22,268 nt of DNA. Origin: 2-02-FULL-66-14 sp037443705. Lineage in GTDB: Bacteria; Pseudomonadota; Gammaproteobacteria; Burkholderiales; SG8-39. Where the stretch lies: the NCBI GenBank assembly GCA_037443705.1, contig JBBINV010000051.1, positions 1 through 22,268 of the forward strand. The letters run 5' to 3'. The notes under the pieces were generated by a model, which saw nothing but the letters and a program-made list of their open reading frames with translations, did not search any database and had not been told where the DNA came from. Of this stretch, positions 14,478 to 22,268 are shown in pieces. Each line of letters starts with the position of its first letter. Within the stretch, counting starts at the first letter, position 1. The position numbers and the translations under genes are program-made.

Positions 14478-15692
14478 ACGTGCGCGGCCGGAAGGTCTGG
14501 GATTCGCGCGGCCGCGCCACCGTGGAAGCCGAGGTGATCCTCAAGGGGGCGCGCGGGCGCGCCATCGCGCCGGCGGGCGCGTCCACCGGATCGGGCGAAG
14601 CGAAGAACCTGGAAGCGCGCCAGGCGGTGCACAACGTCAACACGGTGATCCGTTCCGCGCTCCTCGGCGTGGACACCCGTGACCAGGCGGCGCTCGACCG
14701 CAAGCTCGTGGACCTTGACGGCACCACCGATCGCTCGCGACTCGGCGGCAACGCGCTCGTGGCGGTATCGCTCGCCTGCCTGCACGCCTCGGCGGCGGCG
14801 GCGCGCCGGCCGCTCTGGCGCCATCTCGCGGGCGAGCGGCCGCTCGCGATGCCGGTCCCGCAGATCCAGATCTTCGGCGGCGGCGCGCACGCGCGCGCTC
14901 GCGTGGACGTCCAGGATTTCATGATCGTGTGCATCGGCGCCGGCAGCTTCGCCGAGTGCCTCGAGTGGACCGCCGAGGTGTACGCCGCGGCCGGCGCGCG
15001 CCTCGCGAAGAAAGGGCTCCTCCAGGGCGTCGCCGACGAGGGCGGATACTGGCCCGCGTTCAAGTCGAACGAGCAGGCGCTCGAGGAGCTGGTGCTAGCC
15101 ATCAGCGACGCCGGCCACGAGCCGGGTATCGACATCGGCATCGCGCTCGATGTCGCCGCCACTCAGCTCTACCGCGGCGGGCGCTACCACCTTACGCTCG
15201 AGAACCGCTCGCTCTCGGCCGAGCAGATGCATGCCATGCTCCTTCGCTGGCTCGACGCCTACCCGATCGTCTCGATCGAGGATCCGTTCGCGGAAAATGA
15301 CGTTTCAGCCATGAAGGCGTTTACGCGGGACGCCGGAAAGCGCATTCAGATTGTCGGCGACGACTTCTTTGTCACGAACGAGCAAAAGGTCCGTTCGGCC
15401 GGTGGCGCGTGCAACGCCGTCCTGCTGAAGCCCAACCAGGTCGGTACTGTGAGCGAGACCTACGCCTGCTGGCAAGCGGCGCGCGAGGCGGGCTACGGCG
15501 CGATCGTCTCCGCCCGCTCGGGCGAGACCGAGGACGTCTCGATCGTGCATCTCGCCGTCGGCTGGGGCGTGCCGCAGCTCAAGGTCGGCAGCTTCTCGCG
15601 CTCCGAGCGCATGGCCAAGTGGAACGAGGGCCTGAGGATCGAAGAAGCGCTGGGAAAAGATGCTCTGCCGTTCCCGGCACGGAAGCTGTTCT

Positions 15693-15721
<29 letters not shown>
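14462..15721 (+). CDS. Divergent enolase homologue with altered active site
   Basis: This 419-residue protein spans the whole enolase fold, but it is far from housekeeping enolases. Retained are Ser41 in GASTGSGEA, His143 in GGGAHA, Glu193 in VADEGG, the metal ligands Asp230 (ALDVAA), Glu273 (SIEDP) and Asp300 (VGDDFF), and the lysines Lys323 (LLKPNQ) and Lys374 (QLKVGS). Changed are Glu168 (yeast numbering) to Asp152 in QDFMI, and His373 to Ala351 in SARSGETED. The usual LRDGDKSRYLGKGV stretch after the GASTG loop is also shortened. It could be a weak phosphopyruvate hydratase, or an enzyme acting on a related phospho- or phosphono-acid. ATG 14462 is chosen by homology (MARIVDVRGRKVWDSRG) and overlaps the phosphotransferase stop by 16 nt. 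The 3' end overlaps the convergent ATPase gene by 29 nt. Confidence 0.85.
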
Positions 15722-16349
<628 letters not shown>

Positions 16350-16355
16350 GGATTC

Positions 16356-17054
16356 CTAGACGCCCAGGTATTTCTGGTGCACCTCGGGCCGGCCGCGAAG
16401 GTCGGCGGCGGCGCCCTCGTAGACAACCTCGCCCTTCACGAGGATCAGGTTGCGGTCGGTGATGGCGTTGACCGCGGCGAAGTTCTTGTCCACGACCACG
16501 GTCGCGATGCCGGACTCGCGCACGGTGCGCACGATGGCCCAGATCTCCTTCGCGATCCGGGGCGCGAGGCCTTCGGTGGCCTCGTCGAGGATCAGCAGGC
16601 CGGGGTTGGTCATGAGCGCGCGGCCGATGGTGAGCATCTGCTGCTCGCCGCCCGAGAGCTGGCCGCCGCCGTGGCTCAGGCGCTCGCCGAGGCGCGGGAA
16701 CGTCTCCAGGATGCGCTCGAAGGTCCACGGCCCGCGGCGCGCCGCCATGACGAGGTTCTCCCGCACCGTGAGATTGGGAAAGATTCCACGCCCCTCGGGG
16801 ACGTAGGCGATGCCCATGCGCGCGATGCGGTGCGGCGCCTCCTGCGTCGTGTCCACGCCCATCACCTCCACCCGCCCCTCGCGCGGGCGAACCAGCCCGA
16901 GGATGGTCTTGAGCAGCGTCGTCTTGCCCATGCCGTTGCGCCCCATGAGGCCGATCGCCTCGCCCCGGCGGATCGAGAAATCCACGCCGTGCAGGATGTG
17001 GCTCGAGCCGTAGTAGGTGTGCAGGCCCTTCGCCTCGACGAGCAGCTCAGCCAT
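16356..17054 (-). CDS. livF: Branched-chain amino acid-type ABC transporter ATPase LivF
   Basis: This is a 232-residue cytoplasmic ATPase of the hydrophobic amino acid uptake (HAAT) family. Walker A is GRNGMGKTT, signature LSGGEQQMLTIGRALM, and Walker B LLILDEATEGLAP; the ATEGLAP stretch is diagnostic for LivF rather than LivG. The N-terminus LLVEAKGLHTYYGSSHILHGVDF and C-terminal VHQKYLGV are standard, as is the length. It pairs with LivG to drive the LivHM channel. It overlaps livG by 8 nt, indicating translational coupling. The true substrate of the system may be branched-chain amino acids, amides, urea or aromatic acids; ATPases do not tell. Confidence 0.95.
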   Translation of the reverse strand: MAELLVEAKGLHTYYGSSHILHGVDFSIRRGEAIGLMGRNGMGKTTLLKTILGLVRPREGRVEVMGVDTTQEAPHRIARMGIAYVPEGRGIFPNLTVRENLVMAARRGPWTFERILETFPRLGERLSHGGGQLSGGEQQMLTIGRALMTNPGLLILDEATEGLAPRIAKEIWAIVRTVRESGIATVVVDKNFAAVNAITDRNLILVKGEVVYEGAAADLRGRPEVHQKYLGV

Positions 17055-17802
17055 GCTCCTCGCTCCCGAGATAGGCCTCCTGAACCTCGCGGCTGGCGCG
17101 GATCTCCTCGGGCGTGCCGCTCGCGAGCACCGATCCGTTCACCATGACGGTGAGGGTGTCGGCGAGCGCGAACACCGCGTCCATGTCGTGCTCCACGAGG
17201 AGCATCGCGTGCCCGGGGGCAAGGCGCCGGAGAAGCTCGACCATGCGCGCCGACTCCTCGGCGCCCATGCCGGCGAGCGGCTCGTCAAGGAGCAGCACCT
17301 TCGGGCTCGTGGCGAGCGTCATCGCGACCTCGAGCTGGCGCCGCTCGCCGTGCGACAGCTCCGCGGCCACGGTGTCCTGCCTCGAGCTCAGATCGCAGAC
17401 TTCCAGCGCTTTCGCTGCGGCGTCGTTCACCGCCGAATAGCGCGCGGCCGGGCGCAGGAACCGCATCGAGGTCGGCAGACGCGACTGCGCGGCCAGGCGG
17501 CAGTTCTCGAACGCGGTAAAGCGCATGAAGATGTTGGTGCGCTGGTAGCTGCGGCCCACGCCCATCTGCGAGATCCGGTGCGGCGCAAGGCCCGTGACCT
17601 CGCGCCCGAGGATTTCGATGCGGCCCGAGCTCGGCTCGAGATCGCCCGAGAGCAGGTTGATGAGCGTGGTCTTGCCCGCCCCGTTCGGCCCGATCACCGC
17701 GTGCACGCGGCCGAGCTCGCAGGCGAGCGACACGCCGTTCACCGCGGCGAGCCCGCCGAAGAGCTTCTGCAGGCTTTCGGTGCGAAGCGCCGCTTCAGCC
17801 AC
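17047..17802 (-). CDS. livG: Branched-chain amino acid-type ABC transporter ATPase LivG
   Basis: This is a 251-residue HAAT-family ATPase. Walker A is GPNGAGKTT within VIGPNGAGKTTLINLLSG. The Q-loop region is GVGRSYQRTNIFMRFT, the signature is LSHGERRQLEVAMTLA (LSHG variant typical of LivG), Walker B is VLLLDEPLAGMGAEE, and the switch His lies in LLVEHDMDAVF. The LivG-type C-terminus (EVQEAYLGSEEH) is present. Length is normal. It overlaps livM upstream and livF downstream by 8 nt each, so the three are one coupled translation unit. It acts at the inner membrane with LivF, LivH and LivM. Confidence 0.95.
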   Translation of the reverse strand: MAEAALRTESLQKLFGGLAAVNGVSLACELGRVHAVIGPNGAGKTTLINLLSGDLEPSSGRIEILGREVTGLAPHRISQMGVGRSYQRTNIFMRFTAFENCRLAAQSRLPTSMRFLRPAARYSAVNDAAAKALEVCDLSSRQDTVAAELSHGERRQLEVAMTLATSPKVLLLDEPLAGMGAEESARMVELLRRLAPGHAMLLVEHDMDAVFALADTLTVMVNGSVLASGTPEEIRASREVQEAYLGSEEHG

Positions 17803-18745
17803 GGCGTTTCCACTCGAAGAGCTGCGCGAGCCCCCTGGGGATCAGCAGCACCGCCAGCACGATGAACCCGCCGAGCAGCAGCTGCCAGTGCTTGGTCCAG
17901 CTCTGGAACAGAAGCTCGAGAACCTTGAGCGCCGCGGCGCCGAGTATCGGGCCCGAGGGCGTGCCCATGCCGCCGAGGATCACCATCATCAGGAGCTGCC
18001 CCGACTGGTGCCACGAAAGCATTTCCGGGTTGACCAGCCCGTCGTGCGCCGCCGCCAGCCACCCCGCGAGCCCGGCGAGCACGCCGGCGAGAACGAAGCA
18101 CACGAGCTTGTAGCGGAACGTGGCGAAGCCGAGCATTCGCATGCGGTGCTCGTTTTCCTTGATTCCCACGATGACGCGGCCGAAGGGCGAGGCGAGCAGC
18201 ACGCGAAGCGCGAAGTACACCCCCGCGAGCAGCGCGAGCGCCACGTAGTAGAAGTGGGTGAACTGGTCGAGGTCGAAGGGCTTCCAGCCGGCGATCTCGA
18301 GAGCCGGGCGCACGTAGATGTACTTTCCGTCAGATCCGCCAAGACGGTCGGAATCGTGCACGTAGTAGTACGCCATCTGCCCGAAGGCGAGCGTCACCAT
18401 GATGAAGTAGATGCCCGAAGTGCGCAGTACGAGCAGCCCCACGACGAGCGCAGCGAGCGCCGCTACCCCGAGCGAGGCCCCGAGGCTCGTCCAGAAACCG
18501 GCCGCCTCGTACTGCGGCGTGAGCAGCATCAGGGTATAGGCCGCAAGGCCGTAGGAGAGCGCGTGCCCCAGGCTCACGAGCCCCGTGTAGCCCACGAGCA
18601 GGTCGAGGCTCACGGCGAAGATCGCCCAGATCATGACCTTGGTGACGAACTGGACGTAGAACTTCTCGCCCACGAAGGGAAAAGCGGCGAGCGCGACCAG
18701 CCCCGCTGCCAGGACGATCCGGAGGGCGAGAGGCTGGCGCTCCAT
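17795..18745 (-). CDS. livM: Branched-chain amino acid-type ABC transporter permease LivM
   Basis: This is a 316-residue inner-membrane permease with roughly eight to ten hydrophobic segments. Family signatures include WAIFAVSLDLLVGYTGLVSLGHA near residues 40-62 and GGMGTPSGPILGAAAL near 255-270. The GGxGTxxGPxxGA motif is the coupling region that contacts the ATPases. It forms the transmembrane channel with LivH. It starts 3 nt after the livH stop and overlaps livG by 8 nt. The C-terminus (LIPRGLAQLFEWKRRG) is basic and cytoplasmic. No unusual feature. Confidence 0.94.
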   Translation of the reverse strand: MERQPLALRIVLAAGLVALAAFPFVGEKFYVQFVTKVMIWAIFAVSLDLLVGYTGLVSLGHALSYGLAAYTLMLLTPQYEAAGFWTSLGASLGVAALAALVVGLLVLRTSGIYFIMVTLAFGQMAYYYVHDSDRLGGSDGKYIYVRPALEIAGWKPFDLDQFTHFYYVALALLAGVYFALRVLLASPFGRVIVGIKENEHRMRMLGFATFRYKLVCFVLAGVLAGLAGWLAAAHDGLVNPEMLSWHQSGQLLMMVILGGMGTPSGPILGAAALKVLELLFQSWTKHWQLLLGGFIVLAVLLIPRGLAQLFEWKRRG

Positions 18746-18748
18746 TCT

Positions 18749-19615
18749 TCAGCCCCGGCCGAAGATGCCCTGCGGGCGCCAGAGCAGGATCGCGGCCATG
18801 AGCAGGTACACCACCATGCCCGCGATCTGCGGCACCAGCACCTTGCCGAAGGTGTCGGCAAGGCCGATGAGGAGCGCCGCCACGAGCGCGCCCTTTACCG
18901 AGCCGATGCCGCCGATCACAACGACCACGAAGGAGATGATCAGCACCTGGTTGCCCATGCCCGGGAAAACCGACGACACCGGCGAGGCGAGCATCCCCGC
19001 AAGCGCCGCGAGCGCGACGCCGAGCGCGAACACCAGGCGATAGAGCAGGCCGATGTTGATGCCGAGCGACTGCACCATCTCCCGGTTGACGCTTCCCGCG
19101 CGAATCGTCATGCCGAGCCGCGTCTTCTGGATCAGCCAGTACATGCCGAGCGCGATCGCGAGGCAGATTCCGGACATCGCCAGGCGGTACACCTGGTAGG
19201 ACAGGTTCTCGGTGAGCGGAATCGAGTGCGCGAGCGCCCCCGGCACCGCCACCCCGTGCACATCGTCGCCCCACACGAGGCTGCGGGCCTCCTCGAAGAT
19301 CAGGATCAGGCCGTAGGTGAGCAGCACCTGGTAGAGATGGTCGCGCTGATAGAGGAAGCGCATCACCAGCCACTCCAGCAGCAAGCCGATCGCCACCGCG
19401 ACGACGACGCCGGCGGCGAGCGCGAGCCAGAAGTCGCCGATCAGGCGCGTGAGCGAAAACGCGAGGTACGCGCCGATCATGTAGAAGCTGCCGTGCGCGA
19501 GATTGATGATCCCCATGATGCCGAAAATGAGCGTGAGGCCGCTCGCGACGAGGAACAGCAGCAGCCCGTACTGGATGCCGTTCAGCACCTGGATGAGGAA
19601 GATCGCCGTGTCCAT
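18749..19615 (-). CDS. livH: Branched-chain amino acid-type ABC transporter permease LivH
   Basis: This is a 288-residue inner-membrane permease. The N-terminus LIQVLNGIQYGLLLFLVASGLTLIFG and the immediately following GIINLAHGSFYMIGAYLA are the strongest LivH signatures. GGIGSVKGALVAALLIGLADT near residue 235 is the ATPase-coupling motif. Length is normal. The start codon has no Shine-Dalgarno sequence: the stem-loop at 19624-19650 and its T-tract end only a few bases before the ATG. Initiation may therefore depend on processing, or on a rearranged hairpin. Expression relative to the binding protein is expected to be lower. livM follows after 3 nt. Confidence 0.94.
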   Translation of the reverse strand: MDTAIFLIQVLNGIQYGLLLFLVASGLTLIFGIMGIINLAHGSFYMIGAYLAFSLTRLIGDFWLALAAGVVVAVAIGLLLEWLVMRFLYQRDHLYQVLLTYGLILIFEEARSLVWGDDVHGVAVPGALAHSIPLTENLSYQVYRLAMSGICLAIALGMYWLIQKTRLGMTIRAGSVNREMVQSLGINIGLLYRLVFALGVALAALAGMLASPVSSVFPGMGNQVLIISFVVVVIGGIGSVKGALVAALLIGLADTFGKVLVPQIAGMVVYLLMAAILLWRPQGIFGRG

Positions 19616-19620
19616 AAACT

Positions 19621-19650
19621 AAAAAGCCGGCCCCTCGCGGCAGCCGGCTT
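19621..19650 (-). terminator. Intrinsic-terminator-like hairpin between the binding-protein gene and livH
   Basis: On the minus strand, AAGCCGGC (19650-19643) pairs with GCCGGCTT (19631-19624) around an 11-nt loop, followed by three more T residues (19623-19621). This has the form of a Rho-independent terminator just after the binding-protein stop. It probably limits read-through, so that more binding protein than permease is made, a known arrangement in ABC uptake operons. Confidence 0.72.
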
Positions 19651-19668
19651 GGCCTCGCCCCTGGCGGG

Positions 19669-20871
19669 CTATCCCATCTTGCAGCCGCGCGCCGGGTCGG
19701 CCAGCGCCTTCCACGCCACGCCGACGAACTTGTTCTGCTCGCCGGACACCTGCCGGAGGTAGATGTCCATCACCGGGTTGTGCGCCTTGGAAATGGTGAA
19801 GCGCCCGCGCGGGCTGTTGATGGTCGCCTTCTCGATCGCGGCGACGATGCCCTTCTGCGCCTTGACGTCGCCCTTCACCGCCTCCAGCCCGATCGCGAGC
19901 ATCTGCGCCGCGTCATAGCCCTGGACGGCGTAGACGTCGGGCTGCAGCTTGTAGGTCTTGGCGTAGTTGAGGCGGAATTCCTTGTCCTTCGGGAACTCGA
20001 GGCTGTCGGCGTAGTGCAGCGTCGTGAAAAGGCCCTGCGCCGAGGCGCCTTGCGCCTGGAGCGTCCCGTCGGTGAGAAAGCCGTTGCCGTAGAGCGGGAT
20101 CGACTTCTTCAGCCCTGCCGCGTCGTAGTCCTTCACGAACTTGACCGCGCCGCCGCCGGCGAAGAAGCACGCCGTGGCCGAGGGCTTCGCGGCCGCGATT
20201 TCGGTGAGCAGCGCCTGGAACTCCACGTTCGGGAACGGCAGCCACAGCTCCTTCACGATCTTGCCGCCGACCTTCTCGTAGCCTTCCTTGAACGACTGGA
20301 ACATCTCCTCGCCCGCGGCGTACTTCCAGCTGATCCAGGCCGCGGTCTTGTGGCCCTTCTCCATCATCACCTTGCCGAGCGGGTGGATGGTCTGCCAGTT
20401 GGTGAAGGAGCTGCGAAAGATGTTCGGCGCGCACAACTGCCCGGTGGCCGCTCCCGCGCCCGCGTTGGGGATGATCGAGAGTACGTTGGTCTCGCGCGAG
20501 ACCTTGACCATTCCCATCTGCACGCCCGAGTGCACCGTGCCCACGAGCACGTCCACCTTGTCGCGGTTCACCAGGCGCGCGGCGTTGTCCACCGCCTTCG
20601 CCGGGTCGGACTCGTCGTCGAGCACCACGTACTCGAGCTCGCGGCCGCCGAGCTTGCCGCCCTTCTCCGCGACGTACAGCTTGAACGCGTTGGTGATCGC
20701 GTTGCCGAGGGCGGCGAACGTCCCGGTGTAGGGCAGCATCAGGCCGATCTTGAGCTTGGCCGGCTGCGCGATGATGAACGGCGCGTGCAGCGCGCCCGCG
20801 GCGAGCGCAGTGCCGCCGGCCGCAGTCTTCAGGAACTTGCGGCGGGAAAACTGCAATTTGTTGCCGGACAT
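19669..20871 (-). CDS. Periplasmic ABC substrate-binding protein (LivK-like, Tat-exported)
   Basis: This is a 400-residue type I periplasmic-binding protein (Peripla_BP_6) and the receptor of the Liv-type system. The N-terminus has a twin-arginine signal: SRRKFLK at residues 9-15, a hydrophobic stretch to about 34 and a probable cleavage near IIAQPA. The mature protein opens AKLKIGLMLPYTGTFAALGNA and contains DDESDPAKAVDNAARLVNRDKVDVLVGTVHSG, both family hallmarks. Tat export suggests folding before secretion, and is common in such receptors from beta- and alphaproteobacteria. Relatives bind branched-chain amino acids, amides, aromatic acids or other carboxylates, so livK is not assigned. AGGAGGGGAG directly precedes the ATG. 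Nested palindromes upstream (20888-20922) may be the control site of the operon. A terminator-like hairpin follows the stop. Confidence 0.93.
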   Translation of the reverse strand: MSGNKLQFSRRKFLKTAAGGTALAAGALHAPFIIAQPAKLKIGLMLPYTGTFAALGNAITNAFKLYVAEKGGKLGGRELEYVVLDDESDPAKAVDNAARLVNRDKVDVLVGTVHSGVQMGMVKVSRETNVLSIIPNAGAGAATGQLCAPNIFRSSFTNWQTIHPLGKVMMEKGHKTAAWISWKYAAGEEMFQSFKEGYEKVGGKIVKELWLPFPNVEFQALLTEIAAAKPSATACFFAGGGAVKFVKDYDAAGLKKSIPLYGNGFLTDGTLQAQGASAQGLFTTLHYADSLEFPKDKEFRLNYAKTYKLQPDVYAVQGYDAAQMLAIGLEAVKGDVKAQKGIVAAIEKATINSPRGRFTISKAHNPVMDIYLRQVSGEQNKFVGVAWKALADPARGCKMG

Positions 20872-20887
20872 CTCCCCTCCTCCATGG

Positions 20888-20922
20888 TCTCGGGTAACCC
20901 GACAAGGATAGTTTATCCGAGA
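20888..20922. promoter_or_regulatory. Nested palindromes upstream of the Liv operon
   Basis: Two small palindromes lie side by side: TCGGGTAACCCGA at 20890-20902 (six-base arms, one central base) and GGATAGTTTATCC at 20906-20918 (five-base arms). They are enclosed by TCTCGG (20888-20893) and CCGAGA (20917-20922), which also pair. The block sits 16 nt upstream of the binding-protein ATG, in the only intergenic space before the operon. There is no T-tract, so an operator or leader RNA structure is more likely than a terminator for the upstream oxidoreductase gene. No clear -35/-10 pair was found. Confidence 0.45.
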
Positions 20923-20963
20923 ATCCGTGAGAATTAATCTGAATCACGTTTCTGCATCATAGT

Positions 20964-22268
20964 TCATCCGCTCGACGCGGCGCCCAGCGGCAGCCGCCGC
21001 ACGGGTTTTCCGGTAGCAGCGTACACCGCGTTCACCACCGCCGGTGCGATGGGCGGCGTCCCGGGCTCGCCCACCCCGCCGAGATGCTCCCAGCCGCTCT
21101 CGACGATCTCGACCTCGATTGCCGGGCAATCGGCCATGCGCACCATGGGGTAGTCGCCGAAGTTCGATTGCGCGACGCGCCCGTTCTTCAGCGTGATCGC
21201 GCCGTGCAGCGCCGCGGTGAGGCCATACACGATGCCGCTTTCCATCTGCGCCGCGACGGTGTCGGGATTGAGGGCGCGCCCGCAGTCGATCGCGCACACC
21301 ACGCGCCGCACGCGCACCGCGCCCTTTGCGTCGACCTCGACTTCCGCGACCTGGGCAACGATGGAATGAAAGGACTCCGCGAGCGCGATGCCACGCCCTG
21401 TGCGCCTGCCCGGATCGCGCTCGAGGGGCTCCTTCCAATTCGCTTTCTTCGCCGCTGCGTCCAGCACGCGCAGATGGCGAGGCGAGCTCTTCAGCAACTC
21501 CCGCCTCAGTTCGAGCGGATCGCGGCCCGCGGCGCGCGCGACTTCGTCGAGGAACGCCTCTACGAAATAAGCGTTGCAGCTGTGCCCTACGCTCCTCCAG
21601 TACCCGACCGGCACCGGGACGTTCGCGAGCACGTGCTCTACACGCCGGTTCGGCATGGCGTAAGGCAGGTCGTACGCTCCCTCCGCTACGGTCTTGTCTT
21701 TCATCAGGTCGGAGGCCGCCATCGGCATCAGGCGCGCGGTGAGCCCCAGCGTGCACGACTGGCTCACGATGCGGTGATGCCAGGCCGCGATGCCGCCCTT
21801 TTCGTCCAGCGCGCAACGAAGGCGCGCCATCGCCATCGGGCGATAGACGTCGTGCTGCGTGTCCTCCTCGCGCGACCAGATGAGCTGCACCGGCGTCCCC
21901 GGAAGCCTTGCCGCGATCGCCGCGGCCTCCGTCACGACGTCCATCTCGGCGCGCCGGCCGAAGCCGCCGCCGAGAAACGGCGTGTGCACCGTCACCGCTT
22001 CGCTCGGAACCCCCGCGGCCTTCGCCGCGAACCACTTCACGAGCGTGGGCGCCTGGTTTCCTGCCCAGATCTCGCAGCGCCCGTCCTTCACCAGCGCGGT
22101 GGCGTTCATCGGCTCCATCGTCGCGTGCGCGAGATAGGGGACCTCGTACGTGGCTTCGACGGTCATTTTCGAATTTCGAAGAACAGTGTCTACGTCGCCA
22201 TGCTCTTCGTAAATCCGCGCATTCCCTTCGAGCAGCTTCGAATATCTCTGCCTGAGTCCTTCCGAATC
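20964..22268 (-). CDS. Molybdopterin-binding aldehyde/isoquinoline oxidoreductase large subunit (IorB-like), N-terminal part outside the window
   Basis: The frame is open from the right edge of the window, so the ATG at 22166 is probably internal. About 434 C-terminal residues of an expected 700-750 are visible. The protein belongs to the xanthine dehydrogenase family, IorB branch, whose periplasmic or cytoplasmic complexes hydroxylate N-heterocycles or aldehydes with a molybdenum-cytosine dinucleotide cofactor. Visible motifs are YEVPYLAHATMEPMNATA, the cofactor-binding GGGFGRRAEMD, PVPVGYWRSVGHSCNAYFVEAF, IDCGRALNPDTVAAQMESGIVYGLTAAL, and GGVGEPGTPPIAPAVVNAV, with the catalytic glutamate expected in GEPG. 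All expected C-terminal elements are intact. The [2Fe-2S] subunit partner and Tat signal, if present, lie outside. It is transcribed toward the Liv operon with 92 nt between. Confidence 0.92.
   Translation of the reverse strand, partial: DSEGLRQRYSKLLEGNARIYEEHGDVDTVLRNSKMTVEATYEVPYLAHATMEPMNATALVKDGRCEIWAGNQAPTLVKWFAAKAAGVPSEAVTVHTPFLGGGFGRRAEMDVVTEAAAIAARLPGTPVQLIWSREEDTQHDVYRPMAMARLRCALDEKGGIAAWHHRIVSQSCTLGLTARLMPMAASDLMKDKTVAEGAYDLPYAMPNRRVEHVLANVPVPVGYWRSVGHSCNAYFVEAFLDEVARAAGRDPLELRRELLKSSPRHLRVLDAAAKKANWKEPLERDPGRRTGRGIALAESFHSIVAQVAEVEVDAKGAVRVRRVVCAIDCGRALNPDTVAAQMESGIVYGLTAALHGAITLKNGRVAQSNFGDYPMVRMADCPAIEVEIVESGWEHLGGVGEPGTPPIAPAVVNAVYAATGKPVRRLPLGAASSG

Noticed and set aside
17594..19762. 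Long plus-strand open frame (722 codons) opposite livG, livM and livH
   Set aside because: It is the antisense of three clear transporter genes, rich in Arg, His, Glu and Asp with no domain; such frames arise from GC-rich codon usage.
22164..22166. ATG at 22166 as the start of the IorB-like subunit
   Set aside because: The 34 codons from there to the window edge are open and read like IorB sequence, and the family is some 300 residues longer.

Overview
The window is gene-dense, high-GC DNA (well above 65% by eye, not computed). Most codons end in G or C, leaders are short and genes often overlap. The gene set suggests a betaproteobacterium, possibly from a poorly cultured Burkholderiales-like lineage: NnrU, HtpX, a small SWIB-domain protein, a PPi-type phosphofructokinase, a branched-chain amino acid-type (Liv/HAAT) ABC operon and a GGGGTCAGACTCGATTTCCC palindrome. 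The lineage is an inference; no rRNA or tRNA gene was seen.

Layout. 1-3120: the 3' part of a SLC13/ArsB-like permease, an NnrU-family membrane protein, a D-2-hydroxyacid dehydrogenase and, convergent, a FlK-like thioesterase. 3185-4508: an HDOD protein whose 3' end runs into a 3'-truncated ROK sugar kinase on the opposite strand, preceded by a small unknown gene. This looks like a deletion scar. 4537-8048: a GMC oxidoreductase, an Ap4A phosphorylase-like protein (minus strand) and the membrane protease HtpX, which has a strong heat-shock-type promoter candidate. 8088-11397: a DMT and an MFS exporter that overlap by ATGA, then the phosphofructokinase, closed by a 23-bp-arm palindrome. 11485-12851 (minus): a SWIB protein and an MBL-fold hydrolase.

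12875-15721 (plus): pdxH, an APH-fold phosphotransferase and a divergent enolase, each overlapping the next by 16-20 bp. The enolase keeps its metal ligands and both catalytic lysines, but it has Asp where canonical enolases have Glu168 and Ala where they have His373 (yeast numbering). This overlapping trio is the best candidate here for an undescribed function.

15693-20871 (minus): a complete five-gene uptake operon. It runs from a Tat-exported binding protein, through a terminator-like hairpin, to two permeases and two ATPases, with an extra LolD/FtsE/MacB-type ATPase appended 6 nt downstream and no matching permease in view. 20964-22268 (minus): the C-terminal part of an IorB-like molybdopterin-binding oxidoreductase subunit, cut by the window edge.

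Apart from complete operons such as the Liv cluster, functional links between blocks are weak. Several genes (GMC, pdxH, phosphotransferase, enolase) contain short tracts of lower GC3 inside otherwise GC-saturated reading frames, which may reflect mosaic ancestry.
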